Of a stretch of DNA of 64,000 nucleotides, positions 18,114 to 25,995 are shown piece after piece. The notes under the pieces were generated by a model. The model had not been told where the DNA came from. It saw only the letters and a program-made list of their open reading frames with translations, and searched no databases. Each line of letters begins with the position of its first letter. Position 1 is the first letter of the stretch. The DNA is from Sphingobacteriales bacterium 44-15 (GTDB taxonomy: Bacteria; Bacteroidota; Bacteroidia; Chitinophagales; Chitinophagaceae). A program made the translations under genes and the position numbers. Location: positions 248,001 through 312,000 of the forward strand of contig MKWG01000003.1 of the NCBI GenBank assembly GCA_001899685.1, given 5' to 3'.

Positions 18114-18184
18114 CCGTGAAAAGTGAAAAGACAAAAGTGAAAGAAGCACTTCACTTCTCACATCTCACGTCTCACGTTTGATAC
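18114..18184. repeat. GTGAAACG-type imperfect inverted repeat downstream of fecR, locus 1
   Basis: The left arm is made of GTGAAAAG/GTGAAAG words and the right arm of CTCACATCTCACGTCTCACG. The arms can fold back on each other imperfectly over about 30 bases. It sits between the fecR stop and the antisense RNA terminator. Related elements lie in the same position in loci 2 and 3. Confidence 0.7.
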
Positions 18185-18204
18185 AGCTCCATGCTATCCA
18201 TTAC

Positions 18205-19383
18205 TTACTGAACGATGACCTTACCATTATCAATCCTGGAATATATCCCGTACTGCTCAAGCGCTTTCAGCATATCCGGCAAACTGACGTCCCGGTTGAT
18301 CAAACCTCCAAAACTGGCTGCCGGCACTCCATTTTCATATTCCACCTGCACATCATACCACCTCGCTACCTGGCGCATCAGGGAGGCCAGGTCTGTGCCC
18401 TTCATCCGGAAATATCCTTCTTTCCATGACATCACCTGTTCCAGGTCAACACTGCCTTTCACGTCTATATTACCAGCTTTTACTATCGCCTGTTCGCCGG
18501 GCTTTATGGCTGCAGTGAATTGATAATTCGTTACCTGAACAGCGCCCTGCAGCAGTGTGATCCTGATATCCGCTTCATCATCGTAAGCATTTACATTAAA
18601 ACGCGTCCCTAATACCCTTACAGTCGTTTTCCCTTTACTCACCATAAAAGGCTTCGACGCATCGTGCGCTACCTCAAAATAAGCTTCACCCTCTACCGAA
18701 ACTCTTCTTTCATTTCCTGTAAAAGCAACAGGATAGGTAACCGACGATCCGGCATTCAGCCATACATGACTGCCATCAGCCAGTGTCATATCAATTACCC
18801 GGCTGCCACGGGGATTGAAAAGTGTATTGTAGCCCGCCGCTTCCTGCGGGGCGCCGGTTGCTTTATAAGCGATCTTCCCATCCTCCAGCTTCAGCAGCTT
18901 CACAGCTCCCTGAATAGTCAGCGATCCATTGGCAGCACTATCTAAATAGATCTTTTGCCCGTTGGCAAGCGTGATCATAGCCCGATTAATTCCCGGAGCC
19001 CCTATATCAGCAGGCAAAACGGACTTCACAATTTCCCGTGGTTGGCGCCCCTTATTGTATAAAAAAAAGTAGCCGCCCAACCCGATCACCAGCAAAACAG
19101 AGGCAGCAACTGCCAACCGTCTCCAAACAGTCCATCCCCTTTTGGCGGGCAGGCGATGCTCCGCTGCCTGCTTTTGCACTATCCGCTGAAAAATAGCATC
19201 AGCATCGCTCTCCGGCATATCCTTGTCTCCGGGCAACTCATCATAAAAGTCGTTAAGCATCTGAGCTTTCCTGCTTTCCAGTAAAGGATCCAGCCAAAGC
19301 TGAAACAGCTCTGTTTCTTCCGCATCAGTCAGGCCTTCGTACAGGTGCTTCCGGAATAGCTCTTCGAGGCGTTGCTCTTTCAT
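18205..19383 (-). CDS. FecR-family anti-sigma factor (locus 1)
   Basis: 392-residue inner-membrane anti-sigma regulator. The cytoplasmic N-terminal part begins MKEQRLEELF. One membrane segment is visible (LAVAASVLLVIGLGGYFFLY). The periplasmic FecR domain contains SHVWLNAGSSVTYP and EGEAYFEVAH, and a DUF4974-like C-terminal domain (LMRQVARWYDVQVEY) probably contacts the receptor's STN domain. The start is set at the ATG at 19383; the open frame extends 29 codons further upstream, but that part is unlike the family. It is preceded by the sigma gene with about 100 bases between and followed by susC. Confidence 0.93.
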   Translation of the reverse strand: MKEQRLEELFRKHLYEGLTDAEETELFQLWLDPLLESRKAQMLNDFYDELPGDKDMPESDADAIFQRIVQKQAAEHRLPAKRGWTVWRRLAVAASVLLVIGLGGYFFLYNKGRQPREIVKSVLPADIGAPGINRAMITLANGQKIYLDSAANGSLTIQGAVKLLKLEDGKIAYKATGAPQEAAGYNTLFNPRGSRVIDMTLADGSHVWLNAGSSVTYPVAFTGNERRVSVEGEAYFEVAHDASKPFMVSKGKTTVRVLGTRFNVNAYDDEADIRITLLQGAVQVTNYQFTAAIKPGEQAIVKAGNIDVKGSVDLEQVMSWKEGYFRMKGTDLASLMRQVARWYDVQVEYENGVPAASFGGLINRDVSLPDMLKALEQYGIYSRIDNGKVIVQ

Positions 19384-19485
19384 TAAGTAATTTAAATTTT
19401 CAGAATAAGGCAGGCTTGTACATTTTGTGCCTGCATACTTTAGACAAACGGGAAAACGCCCGGGGGCCATCAGGAAAAAAATAAT

Positions 19486-20076
19486 TCAGCGGAAACAAAT
19501 AGCAATAGCGAGCAATACAGCGGCGTCCATCCTGTGCTCCAGGAATATCCTGATGGAGCGAAGAGCGAGCTTCATATATTTTTTGGAAGTCAATACCGAT
19601 ATACCCAGTTGTTGGGCAATGGCTTCATGGCGCAATCCCTGCTGCCGGTAAAGAATATATACTTTTTGCTGCTGTGGCGGAAGCTGCCTGACGGCGGACT
19701 GCAATAGCAGGGAGTATTCCCTGTCGGCAACGTCGTTTTCTGTAAAGCAATTGCTGCTTTCCTGCGTTGGCAGGCGGTTAAGCCCCAATTTTTCCATTGC
19801 CCCGGCACGTATATAATTAATAGCGGTATTGCGGGCTATGGTACGGAGCCACGAATTGAAATAATCAACCTTTCGCAGTTGCTCCCGCTTTTCCCATATT
19901 CTCAGAAAGACATCCTGTACCAGCTCCTGTGCCTGGCTTTCAGATCTGGTGAGAAATAAACCCAGCGCATATATCTTTTTACGGTAATAGTCATACAGCA
20001 CCCTGAAAGCGGTTTCATCGCCTTCAGCTACCCGGAGCAACAGGTCTTTCTCATTATGCAGTGAATTCTGTTCCAA
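19486..20076 (-). CDS. FecI-type RNA polymerase sigma-70 factor (ECF, locus 1)
   Basis: 196-residue extracytoplasmic-function sigma factor. Region 2 is at about 25-90 (LVQDVFLRIWEKREQL, FNSWLRTIARNTAINY). Region 4 is at about 125-180 with the helix-turn-helix GLRHEAIAQQLGISVLTSKKYM. It should direct RNA polymerase to the susC promoter of locus 1 when released by FecR. The start codon appears to be TTG: no in-frame ATG lies near the N terminus, and an in-frame stop is five codons upstream. One copy of a 28-base direct repeat lies 69 bases upstream (20145-20172). Confidence 0.92.
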   Translation of the reverse strand: MEQNSLHNEKDLLLRVAEGDETAFRVLYDYYRKKIYALGLFLTRSESQAQELVQDVFLRIWEKREQLRKVDYFNSWLRTIARNTAINYIRAGAMEKLGLNRLPTQESSNCFTENDVADREYSLLLQSAVRQLPPQQQKVYILYRQQGLRHEAIAQQLGISVLTSKKYMKLALRSIRIFLEHRMDAAVLLAIAICFR

Positions 20077-20144
20077 AGCAAGCAGTCGCTAACGCTGAGA
20101 CAATGAAATTATCAAAAAATGAGTAAGATGCAAATTTATAATAT

Positions 20145-20172
20145 AAACTCCCCTAAAATAATTTCTGTCTAT
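20145..20172 (+). repeat. 28-base direct repeat, copy 1
   Basis: Begins AAACTCCCCTAAAATAA and matches 26 of 28 bases with 22563-22590 in the same orientation. The two copies flank the 750-residue cytochrome gene. Confidence 0.85.
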
Positions 20173-20213
20173 GGAAGAAGTGGGGAAGCATTGCAGGAAG
20201 AAAAGGGCTAAAA

Positions 20214-20234
20214 ACAATGAAATTTTTTCATTTG
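20214..20234 (-). terminator. AT-rich hairpin at the end of the cytochrome gene
   Basis: AATGAAA / TTTCATT stem overlapping the stop codon of the 20228-22480 gene, followed on the minus strand by GTTTTT. Weak stem, so only a tentative terminator. Confidence 0.35.
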
Positions 20235-22480
20235 TCCTTTATCTTGTCAGGCATATCCAATAAATCCTTTTCGGTTAGCGTTCCCTGCTTTTTATTTCTA
20301 AGTCCGTTTATTTCTTTAGCGCTGATACTTTTTACCGGAGTGGATACAAAACAATTTTGTAGATATTCAATGATATCGGATATGTCTTTATCACCAAAAT
20401 TATTTCCAAAATTGGGCATGCTACCATTAAAGTTGTATAGCTGTCCTTTCACATGCACAGGGCCTTCCAGACCATTTAAAATAATCATAGCTAATCTTTC
20501 CGGAGATCCTGCTACATATTCGGAACCTGTCAACGGCGGCGCAAGGTTCTCTATACCTTCCCCATCTACTCCATGACAGGTTGCACAAGTACTGCGAAAA
20601 ATAGCAAGCCCGTTTGTTCTTGAATCAACCGGAGCGGTATACGTAACAAAAATTGAATTCATTTTTCCTTCCTGCTTATTCTTAATAGTTACAGCTAATA
20701 AACTATCCAATGGCTTATAAGCATTTTTCTGATTGTTTGATTGAGCCATTACCTGGAATTTCTCTTCTAATCCTCTCAGGCTGTTAATTATCGCTTCATG
20801 GTAAATAGCCGTACCCGGATAAGTTTGAGATAATTTAAGAAGTACCGGAAAAAAAGCTTCATTGGAAACTTCTGCCCATGGACCTAATGAAAGTGCCAGG
20901 TACAGGTCAATAATACTATCTTTCCTGTTTAATAAATCATTTGCCAATGCTGCCATCGGCTTCACATTGTCTTTGGTATTATTCTTTTGCAGAAGAAGCA
21001 GGGCGTGCGCCGACAACATTGGATTTTGTGAAGCTGCTATTTTTTTTGTGAACTCAAAAGACAATGCATTAAGCCCGTCCAGTGTATGCAAGGCATGTAT
21101 GGCAGTTATGGGATTACTATTGTCCTGCGCCAGTTTCTCCAATTCAGGAACTACTGATTTTTGTTGTTTAAAGATCAATAATTGCTGAGCCCTGTCTCTC
21201 ACCCATCCATTCTTACTTTTTAATAATACAACCAATGCTTCTTCAGAGGCTTTATTAAGATCCGGAACCTTATCAAGCTTTTTGTCCTTGTACTTTACCC
21301 TTAATATACGCCCTTTGTGTAAGAGTGTATCAAGCTTTTTAACAGTTAATCCATTATTGTAATAAGGCGTTGAAAATGCGCCGTACTCCATAATGCCACG
21401 ATGCATATCTACCACATACATAGCGCCATCAGGGCCATTGTTTAGATTTACAGGACGAAAACCTTCATCCGTGGATGCAATAAATTCTTTATCATTCCAC
21501 GCCGGTTTTGCCGTTGTCTGGATAGCTCCAAATGTAAGGATATCCCGCTTCACAAGATTTGCCTGTGGTTCACACACAAAATAGTTTTGGTGGTAATCAT
21601 CAGGGAACTGATCGCCACGGTAAATTACGGGGCCGCAAGATGCGGTAACAGCTACCAGCAGGCTATCTTTATTCAATATCCCTTTTTCATAACCTCTGTT
21701 CACAGTAGTAGGATGTAAAGGATAAACGCTTTGGTCATTACTAAGCACTTTATTTATTGCTTCTTTGGGCTTTAGATAAGGATTGTTAATGATGGTATTG
21801 GGCAATACATAATCTCCTGCTATCTGTACTGAATTATAATTATAGTAAAGCCTTCCGTAATTATCCTGGCTGATTCCAAACTGACCACGAAATGAAGTAG
21901 GCTCTTTGATCCACTTGCCATCTCTCAGCTGGTACCTGAAGTTAGAATTTGCGCTGTAAATCCAATTGTCTATCCCCATCATAAGCCCATTAGGCTGAGC
22001 TTCAGGACTACCGCCTACAGCGTACAGCGAATCTACCAGAATTCTTTTGCCAGGTTTGTCATTGTTGATTTCTACAAACCAAAGATCGGGCGGAGCAGCA
22101 TATAAAAGGCCACCATAAACGAGTGACATAGCTCTCGGCAGTACCAGGCTATCTACAAACACTTTAGAATGGTCGGCCACGCCATCATCATCCCAATCTT
22201 CTAAAATACTGATCCTTCCATTAGGTATCGTATCTCCTATCCCTGATAGGTTTGGCATGAAGCCACGCATCTCAACCGCCCACATTCTACCCTCTCCATC
22301 AAAATCCATAGCCACCGGAGCTTCTATCAAGGGTTCTGCCGCAGCCAACTGTAACTCAAACCCATCCGCCACTTTATAGGTATCAAAAGATATAAAAGGA
22401 TTTTTATTAGAATTAGTATGACAACTAATAAGTAATACACTCATTGAAAAAAATAATATAAAAAAAACCTTAACCTGCAT
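20228..22480 (-). CDS. PVC-type beta-propeller / c-type cytochrome lipoprotein (750 aa)
   Basis: Lipoprotein (lipobox LLISC, Cys20) with an N-terminal beta-propeller of the membrane-bound dehydrogenase type (FELQLAAAEPLIEAPVAMDF; NNGPDGAMYVVDMHRG). A helical, HEAT-like middle part follows. The C-terminal cytochrome c domain has CATCH at 632-636 and a likely axial methionine in SMPN near 688. These proteins are usual in Planctomycetes/Verrucomicrobia and also occur in Bacteroidota; they probably oxidise sugars or alcohols and pass electrons to haem c, but activity is seldom proven. The base composition looks lower in GC than in the neighbouring 22718-25018 gene. The gene is flanked by a 28-base direct repeat and separated from locus 2 by 237 bases with an Rpn fragment, suggesting separate acquisition. 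Confidence 0.88.
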   Translation of the reverse strand: MQVKVFFILFFSMSVLLISCHTNSNKNPFISFDTYKVADGFELQLAAAEPLIEAPVAMDFDGEGRMWAVEMRGFMPNLSGIGDTIPNGRISILEDWDDDGVADHSKVFVDSLVLPRAMSLVYGGLLYAAPPDLWFVEINNDKPGKRILVDSLYAVGGSPEAQPNGLMMGIDNWIYSANSNFRYQLRDGKWIKEPTSFRGQFGISQDNYGRLYYNYNSVQIAGDYVLPNTIINNPYLKPKEAINKVLSNDQSVYPLHPTTVNRGYEKGILNKDSLLVAVTASCGPVIYRGDQFPDDYHQNYFVCEPQANLVKRDILTFGAIQTTAKPAWNDKEFIASTDEGFRPVNLNNGPDGAMYVVDMHRGIMEYGAFSTPYYNNGLTVKKLDTLLHKGRILRVKYKDKKLDKVPDLNKASEEALVVLLKSKNGWVRDRAQQLLIFKQQKSVVPELEKLAQDNSNPITAIHALHTLDGLNALSFEFTKKIAASQNPMLSAHALLLLQKNNTKDNVKPMAALANDLLNRKDSIIDLYLALSLGPWAEVSNEAFFPVLLKLSQTYPGTAIYHEAIINSLRGLEEKFQVMAQSNNQKNAYKPLDSLLAVTIKNKQEGKMNSIFVTYTAPVDSRTNGLAIFRSTCATCHGVDGEGIENLAPPLTGSEYVAGSPERLAMIILNGLEGPVHVKGQLYNFNGSMPNFGNNFGDKDISDIIEYLQNCFVSTPVKSISAKEINGLRNKKQGTLTEKDLLDMPDKIKDK

Positions 22481-22562
22481 ATAATAATTGTAGCTTTTTT
22501 TAAAATTAAGGATTCATTTTCTACATAAGCCCATTACGTTTTTGTTTTTTTATTATCTGCTG

Positions 22563-22590
22563 AAACTCCCCTAAAATAACTTCTCTCTAT
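22563..22590 (+). repeat. 28-base direct repeat, copy 2
   Basis: Begins AAACTCCCCTAAAATAA; two mismatches to 20145-20172. It is joined directly to the Rpn gene fragment at 22588-22650. Confidence 0.85.
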
Positions 22591-22650
22591 CTAAAAGTGC
22601 TTTTTCGTACAACATACTCCGCTTTTAAGTTGCCTATTTCAGCTATTATA
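22588..22650 (-). pseudogene. Frameshifted fragment of an Rpn-family nuclease gene
   Basis: Reading the minus strand, this stretch encodes AEIGNLKAE in one frame and then MLYEKALLD in another. Together they match AEVANLKKTEYMLYEKALLD, residues 218-237 of the intact Rpn protein at 5469-6518. The shift corresponds to a two-base loss around the tyrosine codon. Nucleotide similarity to 5813-5880 is obvious by eye. Nothing else of the gene is left here, so it is a decayed remnant. Confidence 0.8.
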
Positions 22651-22717
22651 ACAACAACTGTAATTGTGTGAAGATTGCTCCGGCACATGAGATACGTGCC
22701 GAGACGATCGATGGGTC

Positions 22718-25018
22718 TCACTTCTTCAGCTCCTCCGCCGTAAAAGGTTGCTGCCGGTTACCCCAGCGCTGCCGGACCTTCAGCACATCTTCTTTGGTAA
22801 CACCAGACGCATTGTTATTCCAGTTCCTGCGGATATAGCTCAACGTCTGTGCAATATCGTCTTCATTCAGTTCATCACTATTGAGCAACCCCGGCATTTC
22901 ACCGCTTACTTCCGGGGCTTTATACACTTTGTTATTTACCGTTACCGGGCCTATTAAGCCATACAGCACAATAGCGATCAGCTTCCGCTTATCGCCCGTT
23001 ACCCAGGAAGACTGGTTTAAGGGAGGCGCAAGAGAAACAATGCCATTGCCATCGCTGCCATGGCAGGATCTACATACAACCCGGTACACCTGCGCCGCCC
23101 TGGGATATTGTGCATTGAGCTGCGCCATATTTTTGCCGGACTCATTTTTTTTGATGTCGTCGAGTGTTTTTTCAAACTGCCGGTTAATAGCCAGGTTGGT
23201 ATCAGGCTCAATGAAGCGGATCTTTTTGTAAAAAATATTTTCTTTCTTTTCAATAGTGCTGATCAGTGCATCTGCAACATAGCGGTTATCCGGGTATTTT
23301 TTGGCGATATCCATCCACAACGTGTCTGCCATCGGCTGATCAAAAGCGCCGATGCAATGCAGTTGAAACGAAATATAAGGAGCTGTCAGCGTATCCTGCC
23401 GCTCCATGATTTGTCTTATCTCAGCAGCGAACCGCCGGTAATTATCGCCATTGATGACAGAAGAGGCTGCAGTCAATGCTGATGCGCGCACTTTCCAGTT
23501 GGGATGCCTGAATAGGGGAACAATATCTTCATACTGCAGGATGCCGAGTCCTTCGAGAGTCCACATGGCATGAACAACCCTAACCGGGTCACTGGATTCT
23601 TTTAAATATTTCCTCAGCTCCGGTTGAACCGATATCATTTTCCCGTCTACCAGCATTTGTTGCGCTTTATCTCTTATCCATCCGTTTTTATCTTTAAGCA
23701 GGTTAACGAGCGCTAAAGGTTCATGCGGCATTAAAACAGGCTTAACCGTTTTTCCTGCAGGCGCCACTTTGTATATACGTCCGCAGTTGAGGGGAGTTGT
23801 AAGTCCTCTTTTTTCAATTTCCTTTTTGAGATAACTGGTAAGATAAGTACGATGCTGTATGATCCCCCTGTACATATCCACCACATATATGGCGCCATCG
23901 GGGCCATTATGGAGGTTAACAGGTCTGAAGCGCTCGTCAATGCTGGCGAGGAACTCCCTGCCGGCATAAGCTTGTTTCCCTTCTGTGCTGTACCCTTTTT
24001 CCCTGAGGGCATTTCTTTTTACCAGGTTGGCAGAAGGCTCGGCAACAAATACGTTTTCATGATAGGCACTATCAAACAAGCCTCCCCGGTATACTAATGG
24101 TCCGCAGGCTGCCGTAAAATTCACAAGCCGCAAGCTGCTATCCAGCTCACCTTCCCGGTATCCCCTGTTTACGCCGGTTGTAGGGCGAATGGGATATACC
24201 CTGTTGTCTTTAACCATATCCACGCTATACCCGGCCACGCTCCGCTGGCTTTCATTCCAGGCGCCCAGCGCGGGCAAAAAATAATCTCCTAACAGGTTTT
24301 GAGAGTTATTGTTGTAATACAGCCGCCCGAAGTCGTCCTGGGAGATACCCCATTGTCCGCGAAAATGGGTTCGTTCTGTCAGCCATTGATCGCCCTTTTT
24401 CCGGTAGCGTTTGGCAGATTTGGCATTGTATATCCAGTTGTCTATCCCCCGGAGCAATCCGTTGGGCTGATGTTCTGCATTCCCTCCAGGTGCATAAGCA
24501 GAATCAACCAGTATTTTTTTTCCGGCACGATCATTATTAATTTCTATATACCACAAATTGGGTGGTTCGGCAACAAGCAATCCGTTTTCTATCAGGCATA
24601 AGGCTCGCGGTAAAACCAAAGAATCTAAAAACACCTTCCGGTCATCCATTATACCATCACCATCCTTATCCTCAAGAATAATGATCTTCCCGTTCGGGAT
24701 ATTTTCACCACGTCCAACCGTATCAGGCATAAATCCCTGCATTTCCACCGCCCAGATACGTCCTTTGTCATCAAAATTTAACGCTACGGGTGTAGAGATC
24801 AGCGGCTCTGAAGCAACCAGCCTTACTTCAAATCCATTTTCGACTTTCATGGCCGGGATGGATTCCTGCGGCGTCAGCACCGGCGCCTCTGCAATGATCT
24901 TCTTTTGTGTGGCTTCATCTATTTTCAGCCCGTTAATAAGAGTTGTTTTGTCTTCGCCGCAGCCTGTGAAAAAGAAAGAGATCGCTGCTGCCAGGAAAAA
25001 ATCAATTATCTTCTTCAT
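22718..25018 (-). CDS. PVC-type beta-propeller / c-type cytochrome lipoprotein (766 aa)
   Basis: Lipoprotein (lipobox FFTGC, Cys20). The beta-propeller of the membrane-bound dehydrogenase type spans about 55-420 (FEVRLVASEPLISTPVALNF; HNGPDGAIYVVDMYRG). A HEAT-like helical region follows (KNGWIRDKAQQMLVDG). The C-terminal cytochrome c domain has the haem site CRSCH at 649-653 and a likely axial Met708 (GEMPG). It is closely related in layout to the 750-residue protein downstream. It lies 47 bases after the exported isomerase gene, inside the locus 2 operon. Expected to oxidise a substrate outside the cytoplasm with haem c as first acceptor; substrate unknown. Confidence 0.9.
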   Translation of the reverse strand: MKKIIDFFLAAAISFFFTGCGEDKTTLINGLKIDEATQKKIIAEAPVLTPQESIPAMKVENGFEVRLVASEPLISTPVALNFDDKGRIWAVEMQGFMPDTVGRGENIPNGKIIILEDKDGDGIMDDRKVFLDSLVLPRALCLIENGLLVAEPPNLWYIEINNDRAGKKILVDSAYAPGGNAEHQPNGLLRGIDNWIYNAKSAKRYRKKGDQWLTERTHFRGQWGISQDDFGRLYYNNNSQNLLGDYFLPALGAWNESQRSVAGYSVDMVKDNRVYPIRPTTGVNRGYREGELDSSLRLVNFTAACGPLVYRGGLFDSAYHENVFVAEPSANLVKRNALREKGYSTEGKQAYAGREFLASIDERFRPVNLHNGPDGAIYVVDMYRGIIQHRTYLTSYLKKEIEKRGLTTPLNCGRIYKVAPAGKTVKPVLMPHEPLALVNLLKDKNGWIRDKAQQMLVDGKMISVQPELRKYLKESSDPVRVVHAMWTLEGLGILQYEDIVPLFRHPNWKVRASALTAASSVINGDNYRRFAAEIRQIMERQDTLTAPYISFQLHCIGAFDQPMADTLWMDIAKKYPDNRYVADALISTIEKKENIFYKKIRFIEPDTNLAINRQFEKTLDDIKKNESGKNMAQLNAQYPRAAQVYRVVCRSCHGSDGNGIVSLAPPLNQSSWVTGDKRKLIAIVLYGLIGPVTVNNKVYKAPEVSGEMPGLLNSDELNEDDIAQTLSYIRRNWNNNASGVTKEDVLKVRQRWGNRQQPFTAEELKK

Positions 25019-25065
25019 TATTACTGCCCGTAGTTTTGGGGTAAGGTGAATGAATTATAAAAATA

Positions 25066-25989
25066 TTATTTAGGATCAATGGACCTGTACGCCTTTAAGG
25101 CAGACAGCTCACCATTCCTGCCTGGTTGTTTTATCCCATGCTCCAGTCCCATAAAGCCTCTATAGCCTTTATCATAGATGTGCTGAAGCACATTCACGAA
25201 ATTGATCTCCCCGGTAGTGGGCTCTTTTCGTCCGGGAGTATCACCGATCTGCATATAGGCAATTTCATCCCAGGCGTAATCGAGTGTGGGGATCAGGTTC
25301 CCTTCTTCGATCTGCACGTGGTAAAAATCAAAAAGTATTTTTATGCAGGGACTTCCAACGGCTTTTGCCAGTGCGTATGCCTGGGGTATTGTATGCAAAA
25401 ACATGCCGGGGTGATTGATCTTATGGTTCATGCTTTCCATGACCATGGTGATGCCATGCGGCTCATATATTTCGGCTATACGTTTCAGTAATTCAATGGC
25501 GTTGGCCATCTGAAAGTCGTGCGGAAGCTTCGGATCGGCCATGCCCAGCACATTGTGAATGAATTTTGTATTCATCCGTTTGGCAATCTCCACCGACGCG
25601 CGCACCTCGCTCAGTACCTGCTCACGCAATTCCCTGTCCCTTCCCGCAAAAGTGACATCTTTGAAGGTATACGTACCTACAAACTGACCAAATTCCATCC
25701 CCTTTTGCCCAAGCAGTTTACTGATGCGTTCCTGTTCCTCTACCGGTCTCTTCTTCAAAAATGTACTCTCCCAGGCTCGGAAACCCTGGTCGTATCCCCA
25801 TCTGATCTGGTCTTCCACCTCTTTACCAGACAGGTTGGGAAAGATGTCAAAGTCGGGCGAAAATTTCATTTTGAAGGGTGGTACTGCATACAGTCTTTCC
25901 TTAGCGGTTGCAGCCAGAACAGATGCCGGTGCAGCAGTCAGCGCAGCGGAGCCGGCAAGGAGCCTGTTCATGAATTTGCGTCTTTGCAT
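25066..25989 (-). CDS. Exported hydroxypyruvate isomerase-like TIM-barrel protein
   Basis: 307-residue sugar phosphate isomerase/epimerase-family protein. It has a twin-arginine-like leader (QRRKFMN, hydrophobic to about 27), although cytoplasmic relatives lack one. Metal ligands line up with those of hydroxypyruvate isomerase (Hyi): E185 (MVMES), D221 and H224 (DFYHV), Q247 (MQIGD) and E283 (GLEHG). The signature DTPGRKEPTTGEINF is present. Such exported proteins in glycan loci probably isomerise, epimerise or beta-eliminate an oxidised sugar rather than hydroxypyruvate; that is inference from the neighbours. It sits six bases after the 1014-residue cytochrome gene. ATG start. Confidence 0.88.
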   Translation of the reverse strand: MQRRKFMNRLLAGSAALTAAPASVLAATAKERLYAVPPFKMKFSPDFDIFPNLSGKEVEDQIRWGYDQGFRAWESTFLKKRPVEEQERISKLLGQKGMEFGQFVGTYTFKDVTFAGRDRELREQVLSEVRASVEIAKRMNTKFIHNVLGMADPKLPHDFQMANAIELLKRIAEIYEPHGITMVMESMNHKINHPGMFLHTIPQAYALAKAVGSPCIKILFDFYHVQIEEGNLIPTLDYAWDEIAYMQIGDTPGRKEPTTGEINFVNVLQHIYDKGYRGFMGLEHGIKQPGRNGELSALKAYRSIDPK

Positions 25990-25995
25990 TTTTAT

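Noticed and set aside
18205-19470. Longer FecR start at 19470
   Set aside because: The first 29 codons do not resemble the family, while the ATG at 19383 gives a start like that of the locus 2 FecR.
22680-22702. CGGCAC / GTGCCG hairpin after the 766-residue cytochrome gene as a terminator
   Set aside because: Six-base stem and nine-base loop with no T run on the coding strand. It may be a repeat related to 41170-41199, but the match is short.
24558-25049. 163-codon plus-strand frame opposite the 766-residue cytochrome gene
   Set aside because: Antisense shadow; the minus-strand frame has clear domains and a lipoprotein signal.
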